From Ensifer sp. MPMI2T (lineage in GTDB: Bacteria > Pseudomonadota > Alphaproteobacteria > Rhizobiales > Rhizobiaceae), in the NCBI RefSeq assembly GCF_004827385.1, contig NZ_SRXN01000010.1, positions 1 through 64,000 on the forward strand: 64,000 bases of DNA. The letters run 5' to 3'. Shown in pieces: positions 56,627-64,000 of the stretch (its first letter is position 1; each line of letters starts with the position of its first letter). A model generated the notes under the pieces. The model saw only the letters and a program-made list of their open reading frames with translations. It was not told the DNA's origin and did not search any database. The position numbers and the translations under genes were made by a program.

Positions 56627-57541
56627 ATGGCCGAAGCGGCGGACAGGGAGAAACAGCGCAGCTACCGGCTGCACAATGCGAGCATTCCGGCCCGCCCGCT
56701 GGAGCCGGCGCTCTATCTCGTTGCGACGCCGATCGGCAATCTTGCCGATATCACCCTCAGAGCCCTGGAGACGCTTGCCGGCGCCGATGTTCTCGCCTGC
56801 GAGGACACGCGCGTCACCCGCGTCCTGCTTGATCGCTACGGCATCGTCAATCGTCCCTTGTCTTACCACGAGCACAACGCCGACGAGGCCGGCCCGCGGC
56901 TGCTGGCGGCGCTCGGCGAGGGCAAATCCGTGGCGCTCGTCTCCGACGCCGGCACGCCGCTCGTCTCCGATCCCGGCTATCGCCTGGCGCAGCTGGCGAT
57001 AGAGGCCGGCCACCGGGTCGTGCCGATCCCGGGGGCATCGGCTCCCCTTGCCGCCCTTGTCGGCTCGGGCCTTCCGAGCGATGCGTTCCTTTTTGCCGGA
57101 TTCCTGCCGGTAAAGGACAAGGCGAGGCGTGATCGCCTCGGCGACCTTGCCGCGGTGCCGGCGACGCTGCTCTTCTTCGAGTCGCCGCATCGGATCGCGG
57201 CAACGCTCGCCGCCGCCGCCGATGTTCTGGGCGCTGAGAGGAGGGCGGCCGTCTGCCGCGAGCTGACCAAGGCGTTCGAGGAATTCCGTCGCGGCACGCT
57301 CGGCGAGCTCCGCGCCTTCTACGCCGACGGCGCGAACGTAAAGGGCGAGATCGTTCTGGTCGTCGGTCCGCCGGATGCAAAACCGATTCCAAAGGATGCG
57401 GATGTGGACGCACTCTTGAGCGCGCTTGCGCAAGACATGCCGATGGGCAAGGCCGCGACCGAAGCCGCCCGCCGGACCGGACTGCCACGCAAGGAACTCT
57501 ACGACCGGCTTCTCGCTCGCAAGGAACGCGATGAGGGTTGA
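56627..57541 (+). CDS. rsmI: 16S rRNA 2'-O-ribose C1402 methyltransferase
   Basis: A 304-aa SPOUT-unrelated tetrapyrrole-methylase-fold enzyme that methylates C1402 of 16S rRNA. It has [19 protein letters not shown] at about 30-48, [14 protein letters not shown], and [18 protein letters not shown]. The start is ATG 56627 rather than the TTG at 56612. Its end overlaps yraN by 11 bp. Confidence 0.95.
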   Translation: MAEAADREKQRSYRLHNASIPARPLEPALYLVATPIGNLADITLRALETLAGADVLACEDTRVTRVLLDRYGIVNRPLSYHEHNADEAGPRLLAALGEGKSVALVSDAGTPLVSDPGYRLAQLAIEAGHRVVPIPGASAPLAALVGSGLPSDAFLFAGFLPVKDKARRDRLGDLAAVPATLLFFESPHRIAATLAAAADVLGAERRAAVCRELTKAFEEFRRGTLGELRAFYADGANVKGEIVLVVGPPDAKPIPKDADVDALLSALAQDMPMGKAATEAARRTGLPRKELYDRLLARKERDEG

Positions 57542-57899
57542 GCAGCCGGACAATCGCAAGCTGAAGGCTCTGAAGCGCGGTCACGTCGCCGAATACCGCG
57601 CGGCACTCTGCCTGATGCTCAAAGGCTATCGCATCGTCGCGATGCGTTACCGCACCAGGCTCGGCGAGATCGACATCATCGCCCGTCGCGGCGATCTCAT
57701 CGCCTGCGTCGAAGTGAAGGCTCGCCGCGGCTTCGACGAGGCGGTCTTCGCCGTCTCCGACGCGGCGCAGCGGCGGATCAGGGCCGCGAGCGATATCTGG
57801 CTGTCGCGCCAGGCGGATTTCCACCGCCTCTCCGTCCGCTACGATATTGTTGCCGTAACCCCCTGGCGCTGGCCGAAACATCTGCCGGATGCATTTTGA
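57531..57899 (+). CDS. YraN family endonuclease-like protein (UPF0102)
   Basis: A 122-aa protein of the UPF0102/YraN family, with a Holliday-junction-resolvase-like nuclease core: [19 protein letters not shown], then [23 protein letters not shown] with the conserved Glu, Asp and ExK residues. It overlaps rsmI by 11 bp, the usual rsmI-yraN pair. In related genomes gshB commonly follows; here a repeat and then ugpB follow. Confidence 0.9.
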   Translation: MRVEQPDNRKLKALKRGHVAEYRAALCLMLKGYRIVAMRYRTRLGEIDIIARRGDLIACVEVKARRGFDEAVFAVSDAAQRRIRAASDIWLSRQADFHRLSVRYDIVAVTPWRWPKHLPDAF

Positions 57900-57901
57900 C
57901 A

Positions 57902-58013
57902 CGCGGGATGAGAAAAAGTGTGCGCGGTTTTTCGCCCGCATCCCGCACCAAGAATTGGCGTCGATCACATTCATGATTTTGGGGCGTTCAGACGAAAAAT
58001 CATGAACGTGATC
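57902..58013. repeat. two palindromic repeat modules between yraN and ugpB
   Basis: GCGGGATGAGAAAAAG...CGCCCGCATCCCGC (57903-57946) is the module seen at 24213 and 62568. GATCACATTCATGATTTT (57963-57980) is mirrored, with one mismatch, by AAAATCATGAACGTGATC (57996-58013). Confidence 0.72.
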
Positions 58014-58047
58014 TGGAGCGCAAATTTGTAATCGTTCCGACACAAAA

Positions 58048-58065
58048 GCGTTACCTCGCTGTCAT
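58048..58065 (+). promoter_or_regulatory. candidate Pho box upstream of ugpBAEC
   Basis: CTGTCAT (58059-58065) is an exact PhoB half-site, and GCGTTAC (58048-58054) lies one 11-bp period before it. A third GTCAC follows at 58071-58075 with a 10-bp period. Phosphate control of ugp operons is well established. The site is imperfect. Confidence 0.5.
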
Positions 58066-58119
58066 CGAAGGTCACTAGTCCACTGCCATTCCTAACGAAG
58101 GTGGAGAGGGCTATCGACC

Positions 58120-59436
58120 ATGATCAGGAACTTCATCACTGCCGGCTTCATGCTGGCGCTTTCGGCATCTTCCTCGCTCGCTGCGACTGAAATCACGTGG
58201 TGGCATGCCATGGGCGCGGAGCTTGGACAGAAGCTCGAGGCGATCGCCGCGAAGTTCAACGAAAGCCAGACCGACTATGTTGTGAAGCCGGTGTACAAGG
58301 GAACCTATCCCGAGACGCTGACGGCGACGATTGCCGCCTTCCGCGCCGGACAGCAGCCGGCCATCGTGCAGGTCTTCGAAGTCGGTACCGGCACGATGAT
58401 GGCTGCCAAGGGTGCGGTCTATCCGGTCTACAAACTGATGGCCGATCAGGGCGAAGCCTTCGATCCCAAATCCTTCATCGCACCGGTCGTCGGTTATTAC
58501 ACCGATACCGAGGGCAATATCCTTTCGATGCCGTTCAACTCCTCGACGCCGATCCTTTATTACAACAAGGATGTGTTCAAGAAGGCCGGCCTCGACCCTG
58601 AAGTCGCTCCGAAGACCTGGGCCGAAGTCGAGGATTTCTCCCGCAAGATCGTCACCTCCGGCGCGGCGAAGTGCGGCTTCACCAGCGCCTGGATCACCTG
58701 GATCCAGACGGAAAACCTTTCCGCCATCCACGACCAACCCTTCGGCACGCTGGAAAACGGCTTCGGCGGCACCGGGACGGAATTCACCTTCAACGGCCCG
58801 GTCCAGGTCAAGCATTGGGGCAACCTGAAGAAATGGGCAGACGAAGGCTTGTTCCAATACGGTGGCCCTGTCGGCGGTGACGATGCCGCCACAAAGTTCT
58901 ACGCGCAGGAATGCGCGATGACGATGAACTCATCGGCCGGCCGCGCCGGCGTCATCAAGAACGCCAAGGATTTCACGCCCGGTTTCGCGCCGCTTCCTTA
59001 CTACGACGACGTGACGAAGGAGCCGAAGAACTCGATCATCGGCGGTGCGACGCTGTGGGTTCTGAACGGTCAGAACGACGCGGTCTACAAGGGTGTCGCG
59101 AAGTTCTTCACCTATCTGTCGCAGCCTGAGCTCCAGGCCGATTGGCATCAGTTCACCGGCTATCTGCCGATCACCAACGCGGCCTACGAGCTCGGCCAGA
59201 AGCAGGGCTACTACGAGAAGAACCCCGGCTCCGACGTGGCGATCCAGCAGATCACCCGCGGCACGCCCTCGGCAAATTCGAAGGGTGTGCGCTTCGGTAA
59301 CCTGACCCAGGCACGCGCCATCCTCGACGAGGAATTCCAGGCGCTGCTCGCCGGCACCAAGACCGCCCAGGAGGCGCTCGATTCCGCTGTCAAGCGCGGC
59401 AACGAACTGCTGCGCGAGTTCGAAGCTGCCAACTAA
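58120..59436 (+). CDS. ugpB: sn-glycerol-3-phosphate ABC transporter substrate-binding protein
   Basis: A 438-aa periplasmic binding protein for glycerol-3-phosphate and glycerophosphodiesters. A signal peptide ends after SLAA (about residue 22), and the mature protein begins TEITWWHAMGAELGQKLE, a typical UgpB start. FNSSTPILYYNKDVFKKAGLDP and NSSAGRAGVIKNAKDF are conserved. It heads the ugpBAEC operon. ATG 58120 follows GGAGAGGG. Confidence 0.95.
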   Translation: MIRNFITAGFMLALSASSSLAATEITWWHAMGAELGQKLEAIAAKFNESQTDYVVKPVYKGTYPETLTATIAAFRAGQQPAIVQVFEVGTGTMMAAKGAVYPVYKLMADQGEAFDPKSFIAPVVGYYTDTEGNILSMPFNSSTPILYYNKDVFKKAGLDPEVAPKTWAEVEDFSRKIVTSGAAKCGFTSAWITWIQTENLSAIHDQPFGTLENGFGGTGTEFTFNGPVQVKHWGNLKKWADEGLFQYGGPVGGDDAATKFYAQECAMTMNSSAGRAGVIKNAKDFTPGFAPLPYYDDVTKEPKNSIIGGATLWVLNGQNDAVYKGVAKFFTYLSQPELQADWHQFTGYLPITNAAYELGQKQGYYEKNPGSDVAIQQITRGTPSANSKGVRFGNLTQARAILDEEFQALLAGTKTAQEALDSAVKRGNELLREFEAAN

Positions 59437-59457
59437 GGTTGCATTTTGCCGACGGGG

Positions 59458-59475
59458 AGCCGGCTAGCGCCGGCT
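59458..59475 (+). other. intercistronic hairpin between ugpB and ugpA
   Basis: AGCCGGC and GCCGGCT form a 7-bp stem with a 4-nt loop. The following sequence is only moderately T-rich (TTCTCGCATTTT). It probably stabilises or partly terminates the transcript so that the binding protein is made in excess over the permease. Confidence 0.55.
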
Positions 59476-59518
59476 TCTCGCATTTTGCCTTTTTGGCGAG
59501 CTGAAGCGAAAGTCTACG

Positions 59519-60403
59519 ATGGACACGAAACGCATGATCTTTCCGAACCGGGCGCTGCCCTATCTGCTTCTGGCGCCGCAATTCGTCATTACGCTCGTAT
59601 TCTTCATCTGGCCCGCTGGGCAGGCGGTGAAATCCTCCTTCGAGCGGGAGGATCCGTTCGGGCTATCGGCGAGCTTCGTCGGCTTTCAGCATTATGCGCG
59701 GCTTCTCACGGATCCGCTCTATCTCGACTCGCTCGGACGAACGGCCGTCTTCGCCGTCGCCGTGACGGCGCTGTCGATGGCCTTCGGTCTCGCCCTTGCG
59801 GTAGCGGTCAATCGCCTTTTGAAAGGTGGGCGCGTCTATACGACGCTTCTCGTCTGGCCCTATGCCGTGGCGCCGGTGATTGCGGGTTTGCTCTGGTGGT
59901 TTCTGTTCAATTCGACGACCGGCGTGCTTGCCTATTTCCTCGGTCAGCTCGGCATCCGGTGGGACCACAATCTGAACGGTACCCATGCGATGATCCTGAT
60001 CATCATCGCCGCTGCCTGGAAGCAGGTTTCCTATAATTTCCTCTTCTTCCTCGCCGGCCTGCAATCCGTGCCGCACTCGCTGATCGAGGCCGCAGCGATC
60101 GATGGCTCCGGGCCGGTCAAGCGGTTCTTCACGGTCGTCCTGCCGCTCTTGTCGCCCACCACCTTTTTTCTCTTCATCGTCAACGTCAACTACACGATGT
60201 TCGATACGTTCGGCATCGTCGATGCCACCACGGCGGGCGGCCCGGCCCAGGCGACCAATATCCTGGTCTACAAGGTCTACAACGACGGATATCTCGGCCT
60301 CAACCTCGGCTCGTCCTCGGCCCAGTCGGTGCTGCTGATGCTGATCGTCGTCGTGCTTACCGTCATCCAGTTCCGCTACGTCGAGCGGCGCGTGCAATAT
60401 TGA
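59519..60403 (+). CDS. ugpA: sn-glycerol-3-phosphate ABC transporter permease UgpA
   Basis: A 294-aa inner-membrane permease with six helices. The start LPYLLLAPQFVITLVFFIWPAGQAV is the UgpA pattern. The EAA loop that docks the ATPase reads EAAAIDGSGPVKRFFTVVLPLL. It is the second gene of the operon, ending 10 bp before ugpE. Confidence 0.94.
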   Translation: MDTKRMIFPNRALPYLLLAPQFVITLVFFIWPAGQAVKSSFEREDPFGLSASFVGFQHYARLLTDPLYLDSLGRTAVFAVAVTALSMAFGLALAVAVNRLLKGGRVYTTLLVWPYAVAPVIAGLLWWFLFNSTTGVLAYFLGQLGIRWDHNLNGTHAMILIIIAAAWKQVSYNFLFFLAGLQSVPHSLIEAAAIDGSGPVKRFFTVVLPLLSPTTFFLFIVNVNYTMFDTFGIVDATTAGGPAQATNILVYKVYNDGYLGLNLGSSSAQSVLLMLIVVVLTVIQFRYVERRVQY

Positions 60404-60413
60404 GGCGATGGCG

Positions 60414-61262
60414 ATGGTTGAAAACCGCCCGTTTCTCACCTTCTTGACGCATCTGGTGCTCGTCGCCGGCATCGTGCTCGTAGCCTTCCCTGTCTACGTC
60501 GCCTTCATCGCGTCCACCCACACGCGCGAAGTGCTGGTTGGCGGCATGATCCCGCTTCTGCCCGGTGGTCATCTCATCGAGAACTACACGCAGGTGTTGA
60601 GCGCCAGCTCGGCCGCCAACGGCCTGCCGTCCTACATGCTGATGGTGGTGAATTCGCTCGGCATGGCGCTGATCATCACCTTCGGCAAGATCGCAATTTC
60701 GATCCTCTCGGCCTTCGCCATCGTCTATTTCCGGTTCCGCTTCCGGCTCCTTGCCTTCTGGATCATCTTCATCACGTTGATGCTTCCTGTCGAGGTGCGC
60801 ATCATTCCGACCTACAAGGTCGTGGCCGATCTCGGCATGCTGAATTCCTATCCCGGTCTCACGGTGCCGCTGATCGCTTCGGCGACCGCCACCTTCCTCT
60901 TCCGGCAATTCTTCATGACGGTGCCGGACGAGCTCATGGAGGCCGCGCGTGTCGATGGATCCGGCCCGCTAAAATTCTTCCGCGACATTCTGCTGCCCTT
61001 GAGCCGCACCAACATCGCCGCGCTCTGCGTCATCCTCTTCATCTACGGCTGGATCCAGTATCTCTGGCCGCTGCTGGTCACGACCGATCCCGGCTACTAC
61101 ACGCTGATGATGGGGCTGAAGCGCATGGTTGCCGTCCAGGATGGCGAGGTTCAATGGCACCTGGTCATGGCCGGCGCCATCCTGGCGATGCTGCCGCCCG
61201 TTCTTGTCGTTATCCTCATGCAGCGCCTCTTCATCCGGGGCCTCACCGAAACGGAGAAGTGA
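60414..61262 (+). CDS. ugpE: sn-glycerol-3-phosphate ABC transporter permease UgpE
   Basis: A 282-aa permease partner of UgpA with six helices and the EAA loop [21 protein letters not shown]. The ATG at 60414 ([10 protein letters not shown]) is chosen over one at 60408, because GAGG at 60402-60405 is then correctly spaced and the start matches UgpE of other bacteria. It ends 1 bp before the ugpC ATG. Confidence 0.93.
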   Translation: MVENRPFLTFLTHLVLVAGIVLVAFPVYVAFIASTHTREVLVGGMIPLLPGGHLIENYTQVLSASSAANGLPSYMLMVVNSLGMALIITFGKIAISILSAFAIVYFRFRFRLLAFWIIFITLMLPVEVRIIPTYKVVADLGMLNSYPGLTVPLIASATATFLFRQFFMTVPDELMEAARVDGSGPLKFFRDILLPLSRTNIAALCVILFIYGWIQYLWPLLVTTDPGYYTLMMGLKRMVAVQDGEVQWHLVMAGAILAMLPPVLVVILMQRLFIRGLTETEK

Positions 61263-61263
61263 C

Positions 61264-62385
61264 ATGGCCGCTATCGAAATCCGCGAAGTCCGCAAGATCT
61301 ATGCCGGCGGAGTCGAGGCGGTGAAAGCCGTCTCGGTCGATATCGCCGACGGCGAGTTCATCGTGCTCGTCGGCCCGTCCGGCTGCGGCAAGTCCACGCT
61401 GTTGCGCATGGTCGCGGGACTGGAGACGATCAGTTCCGGCACCGTGTCGATCGGCGGACGTGTCGTGAACACGATCGAGCCCGCTGAACGCGACATCGCG
61501 ATGGTCTTCCAGAACTATGCGCTCTATCCGCACATGACGGTCTATGAGAACCTCGCCTATGGCCTGAAAAACCGGAAGACGCCGAAGGTCGAGATCGATG
61601 CACGCGTCGCCGAGGCAGCGCGCATGCTCGAGATCGCGCCCTATCTCGACCGCAAGCCGCGCGCTCTTTCCGGCGGTCAACGCCAGCGCGTCGCCATGGG
61701 GCGGGCGATCGTCCGCAAGCCCGCAGCCTTCCTCTTCGACGAGCCGTTGTCGAACCTCGATGCGAAGCTTCGAGTTTCGATGCGCGGCGAGATCAAGCGA
61801 TTGCAGAAGCGTCTCGGCACCACCTCGCTCTATGTCACCCACGACCAGCTCGAGGCGATGACGCTCGCCGATCGGCTCGTCGTCTTGAACGGTGGACGGA
61901 TCGAACAGATCGGCCGGCCGCTCGACGTCTATCACGCGCCGGCCTCGACCTTCGTCGCAAGTTTCATCGGTTCGCCGGCGATGAACCTCGTCAAGGGCAC
62001 TCTCGGAGGCGGCCGGCTCCATATCGGCACGCAGTCGATCGACCTCGGCCGTCAGGTTCCGACGGAAGGTCCGGCAACCGTCGGCGTTCGCGCGGAGGAT
62101 CTGCGTCTCGTAAGCGCTGGCGAGCAGGCCCTTCTCTTTCGTGTCGATTACGTCGAGGAACTGGGAGCGCAACGCCTCGTCCACGGCGCAATCGACGATC
62201 AGATTGTCACGGTCGCGCTTGCGCCGGAGACGCCGCTTTCGGAAGATCTCGCCATCACCATCGCGCCCGAGCGCTTGCATTTCTTCTCGCCGGACGACGG
62301 CAGGAGGCTCGATCGCAAGCTGGAACCGGCAACGGGCGCTGCATCCGTCGCTATGAAAAGGGTGAACCTGGAGCCGGCCGTGTGA
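61264..62385 (+). CDS. ugpC: sn-glycerol-3-phosphate ABC transporter ATP-binding protein UgpC
   Basis: A 373-aa ATPase of the CUT1/MalK type. Walker A is GPSGCGKST (about 38-46), the signature is [14 protein letters not shown], Walker B is [12 protein letters not shown], and the switch His is in [11 protein letters not shown]-terminal TOBE/OB regulatory domain (about 240-373) ends the protein. It closes the ugpBAEC operon. A longer frame opens inside ugpE but has no support. Confidence 0.95.
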   Translation: MAAIEIREVRKIYAGGVEAVKAVSVDIADGEFIVLVGPSGCGKSTLLRMVAGLETISSGTVSIGGRVVNTIEPAERDIAMVFQNYALYPHMTVYENLAYGLKNRKTPKVEIDARVAEAARMLEIAPYLDRKPRALSGGQRQRVAMGRAIVRKPAAFLFDEPLSNLDAKLRVSMRGEIKRLQKRLGTTSLYVTHDQLEAMTLADRLVVLNGGRIEQIGRPLDVYHAPASTFVASFIGSPAMNLVKGTLGGGRLHIGTQSIDLGRQVPTEGPATVGVRAEDLRLVSAGEQALLFRVDYVEELGAQRLVHGAIDDQIVTVALAPETPLSEDLAITIAPERLHFFSPDDGRRLDRKLEPATGAASVAMKRVNLEPAV

Positions 62386-62567
62386 TCGAAGGGATAGTTC
62401 CGATCAGCGCCATAAACGCGCAGCTGAAGCGCCGGTCTTGCCCAGATCTGCACGGCGATCGGATAATTCGTTCTGTTATTGTTCTTGTTTTTGAGCGCAC
62501 TCCGTGCAAGATTTGATGCCGCAACCGGCGGCGGTTGTGGCGGCGCGAGGGCGGGCCGCCGTGACTG

Positions 62568-62615
62568 GAGCGGGATGAGGAACGTGTGAAGCGGCTTTAC
62601 GCGCACCTCCCGCTC
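62568..62615. repeat. GAGCGGGATGAGG palindromic repeat
   Basis: GAGCGGGATGAGGAACGTGTGAAGCGG is mirrored imperfectly by CGCACCTCCCGCTC. It is the same family as 24213-24261 and 57903-57946 and lies just upstream of comM. The rest of the ugpC-comM gap (62386-62567) shows nothing recognisable. Confidence 0.65.
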
Positions 62616-62632
62616 TCACTCTAGGGGGCATC

Positions 62633-63283
62633 ATGGTCGCGCGCGTCAGCACAGTCGCATTCCAGGGGATCGAAGGCGTTCCAGTCGACGTCCAAGTGAT
62701 GGTGGCACCCGGCAAGGTCGGCATGCAGATCGTCGGACTGCCGGACAAGGCGGTCGCAGAAAGCCGAGAACGCGTCCAGGCGGCGCTCCACGCGTCCGGG
62801 CTGGCGCTGCCGGCAAAGCGGGTCACGGTCAATCTCGCGCCAGCGGACCTGCCGAAGGAAGGCAGCCATTTCGACCTCGCCATCGCGCTCGGGTTGATGG
62901 CGGCGCTGGGTGCCGTTCCGGCCGATGCGCTTAACGGCTACGTCGTCATCGGCGAACTCAATCTGGACGGCACCATCGCCGCCGTCGCCGGCGCGCTGCC
63001 TGCCGCCATCGGCGCCAACGCGCTCGGCAAGGGCCTGATCTGCCCAGCGGAAAGCGGCCCGGAAGCGGCCTGGGCAGGATCGGAGATCGACATTCTGGCA
63101 CCGCGCAGCCTGATCGCCATCGCCAATCATTTTCGCGGCACGCAGGTGCTCTCCCGTCCCGAGCCCGCGATCCGGGCCGCTGCTGCCAACCTGCCCGATC
63201 TCGCCGATATCAAGGGCCAGGAAAGCGCCAAGCGGGCGCTCGAAGTGGCCGCTGCCGGAAACCACAATCTGCTCACGGTGTGA
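62633..63283 (+). pseudogene. comM: comM/yifB, truncated before the ATPase domain
   Basis: ComM (YifB) is a hexameric AAA+ helicase of about 510 aa that promotes branch migration in DNA uptake. Here only 216 residues are present. The N-terminal Lon-protease-like domain is intact: MVARVSTVAFQGIEGVPVDVQV, VGLPDKAVAESRERVQAAL, and VNLAPADLPKEGSHFDLAIAL. The protein stops in GNHNLLTV, exactly where GPPGxGKS should follow. Downstream sequence is unrelated to comM in any frame. This is therefore a disrupted gene, most simply split by an insertion whose left end is at about 63279. The rest of comM would be beyond the window. Confidence 0.85.
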
Positions 63284-63455
63284 ACGAAAGACCCCGCATT
63301 GGTGATTTCGTCATGGCTGACAACGCCCTATGAGGGCCGCGATCTGCCGTGGAAATCGATCTCCACACCCGTCGTGGGATTGGGTTTACTAAATACTAGA
63401 CGTTGACTCGCACAATCGAGTAGGGTGATTCGGGGATCAAAGATCGCGGAACGTC
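63279..63455. other. probable left end of an element inserted in comM
   Basis: From about 63279 the sequence no longer encodes ComM. It begins TGTGAACGAAAGACCCCGC and is less GC-rich than comM. A TGT start is typical of Tn7-like transposon ends, and comM is a known target of such elements, but no matching right end, transposase or target duplication can be seen in the window. Direct fragments GGTGATTTCG and GGTGATTCGG occur at 63301 and 63424. Confidence 0.5.
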
Positions 63456-64000
63456 ATGAAATTTCCAGATACACCGCGTGTGGAATACGTACAAAATCCT
63501 TTGGCGGAGGTAATTTGTCAGCTTCGCTTCCCGCGTCAATTCGCGGTCGAGGGGGCGCTTCCCGTGGATTTGCAAAAACTCTTGGCGAAGGAGTTCCCGC
63601 TCGCAGAAAAGCGGTTCAACGTCGAAGTGGCTCTCTCGGAGAATGAAGAGCTCCCCCGCCCAACGAGGAGAATCAGCTATGATTTCTCATCCCGCAAGCG
63701 TGACCTTACGATTTCGCTGGCCGCTGACTTCGTTGCCGTCACATCCCGCGAGTATCGAAACTGGTCCGCTTTCTCGGAGACCATTCGAACAGCTTGGGAG
63801 GCAGTTCGAGCAACCTACGACGTGAACCTTATTACACGTGTCGGCCTGCGGTATAGAAACATCATCGACCGAGATCGACTTAAGCTGGTGGACGTTCCAT
63901 GGACCGAACTTGTTAAGTCGGAACTCCTGGGCTTTCTGGCGTCGAGCTTGGATGGTGCTGCGCTTGCCGCTGAAGCTGGTACATCCCATTTATTTAGGAT
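63456..64000 (+). CDS. TIGR04255 family protein (partial, runs off the window)
   Basis: An open frame of 181 codons begins at ATG 63456 and continues past the end of the window. The N-terminus, MKFPDTPRVEYVQNPLAEVI then CQLRFPRQF, matches the start typical of the TIGR04255 family, sporadically distributed proteins of unknown function. Further features are RRISYDFSSRKRDLTISLAADFVAV and ITRVGLRYRNIIDRD, a beta-rich pattern. Codon use is less GC-biased than in the housekeeping genes. It is the first gene of the presumed island in comM. No function is assigned. Confidence 0.75.
   Translation, partial: MKFPDTPRVEYVQNPLAEVICQLRFPRQFAVEGALPVDLQKLLAKEFPLAEKRFNVEVALSENEELPRPTRRISYDFSSRKRDLTISLAADFVAVTSREYRNWSAFSETIRTAWEAVRATYDVNLITRVGLRYRNIIDRDRLKLVDVPWTELVKSELLGFLASSLDGAALAAEAGTSHLFR

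Noticed and set aside
61129-61263. Extended start of ugpC inside ugpE
   Set aside because: Out-of-frame reading of ugpE; the ATG at 61264 gives the canonical UgpC N-terminus.

Overview
The window reads as an ordinary, GC-rich stretch of an alphaproteobacterial chromosome, most probably from the Rhizobiaceae (Sinorhizobium/Ensifer or a close relative). The grounds are an infC with an ATT start, an infC / rpmI-rplT / pheS-pheT order, a membrane-bound ferritin (mbfA) under an Irr-type operator, a phospholipid N-methyltransferase (pmtA) beside dnaN, and many copies of short rhizobial-style intergenic palindromes. The genus assignment is inference from gene content and repeats. No rRNA, tRNA, CRISPR array or complete insertion sequence was found.

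Layout. 1-8.5 kb: mbfA with promoter and Irr box, a secreted transglutaminase-like protease, an alpha/beta hydrolase, then the translation block infC, rpmI-rplT, pheS-pheT. 8.5-17.5 kb: a small secreted protein, a translationally coupled NTF2-like/VOC pair, two aldo/keto reductases, LysR and XRE regulators, a DUF892 ferritin-like protein, an SDR, an M15-like protein and a Gfo/Idh/MocA oxidoreductase. 17.5-22 kb: a leftward group (GT2 glycosyltransferase, methyltransferase, small EamA-like flippase) facing a rightward STT3-like membrane protein, probably surface or lipid-linked glycan work. 22-36 kb: xseA, a quinone-reductase-like flavoprotein, two divergent MarR pairs (one with an EamA exporter, one with a GST) each with two palindromic operators, an M29 aminopeptidase, ybaK, an ArsC-family protein, YitT, an aromatic aminotransferase facing an Lrp/AsnC regulator, an AstE-like deacylase, a 2'-5' RNA ligase family protein, guaA, and a thioesterase-nucleosidase pair.

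37-45 kb is an iron-linked periplasmic group read leftward: imelysin, di-heme DUF1111 protein, second imelysin, then CorA and a Tat-exported DUF1513 protein. The DUF1111 gene carries a 198-bp palindromic repeat inserted in frame. 45-56 kb: RsmB-like methyltransferase, RlpA-like protein, SDR-queG-GST operon, uppP, a 53-aa secreted peptide with its own terminator, an NDUFA9-like protein, DUF1330, pyrF, a histidine phosphatase variant, pmtA and dnaN. 56.6-62.4 kb: rsmI-yraN followed by the glycerol-3-phosphate importer ugpBAEC with a candidate Pho box.

The right edge is the most unusual part. comM (yifB) begins normally at 62633 but stops at 63283, just before its ATPase P-loop, and the sequence then changes to lower-GC DNA that encodes the start of a TIGR04255-family protein running off the window. 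This looks like the left boundary of a genomic island or transposon inserted in comM. What it carries cannot be seen here.
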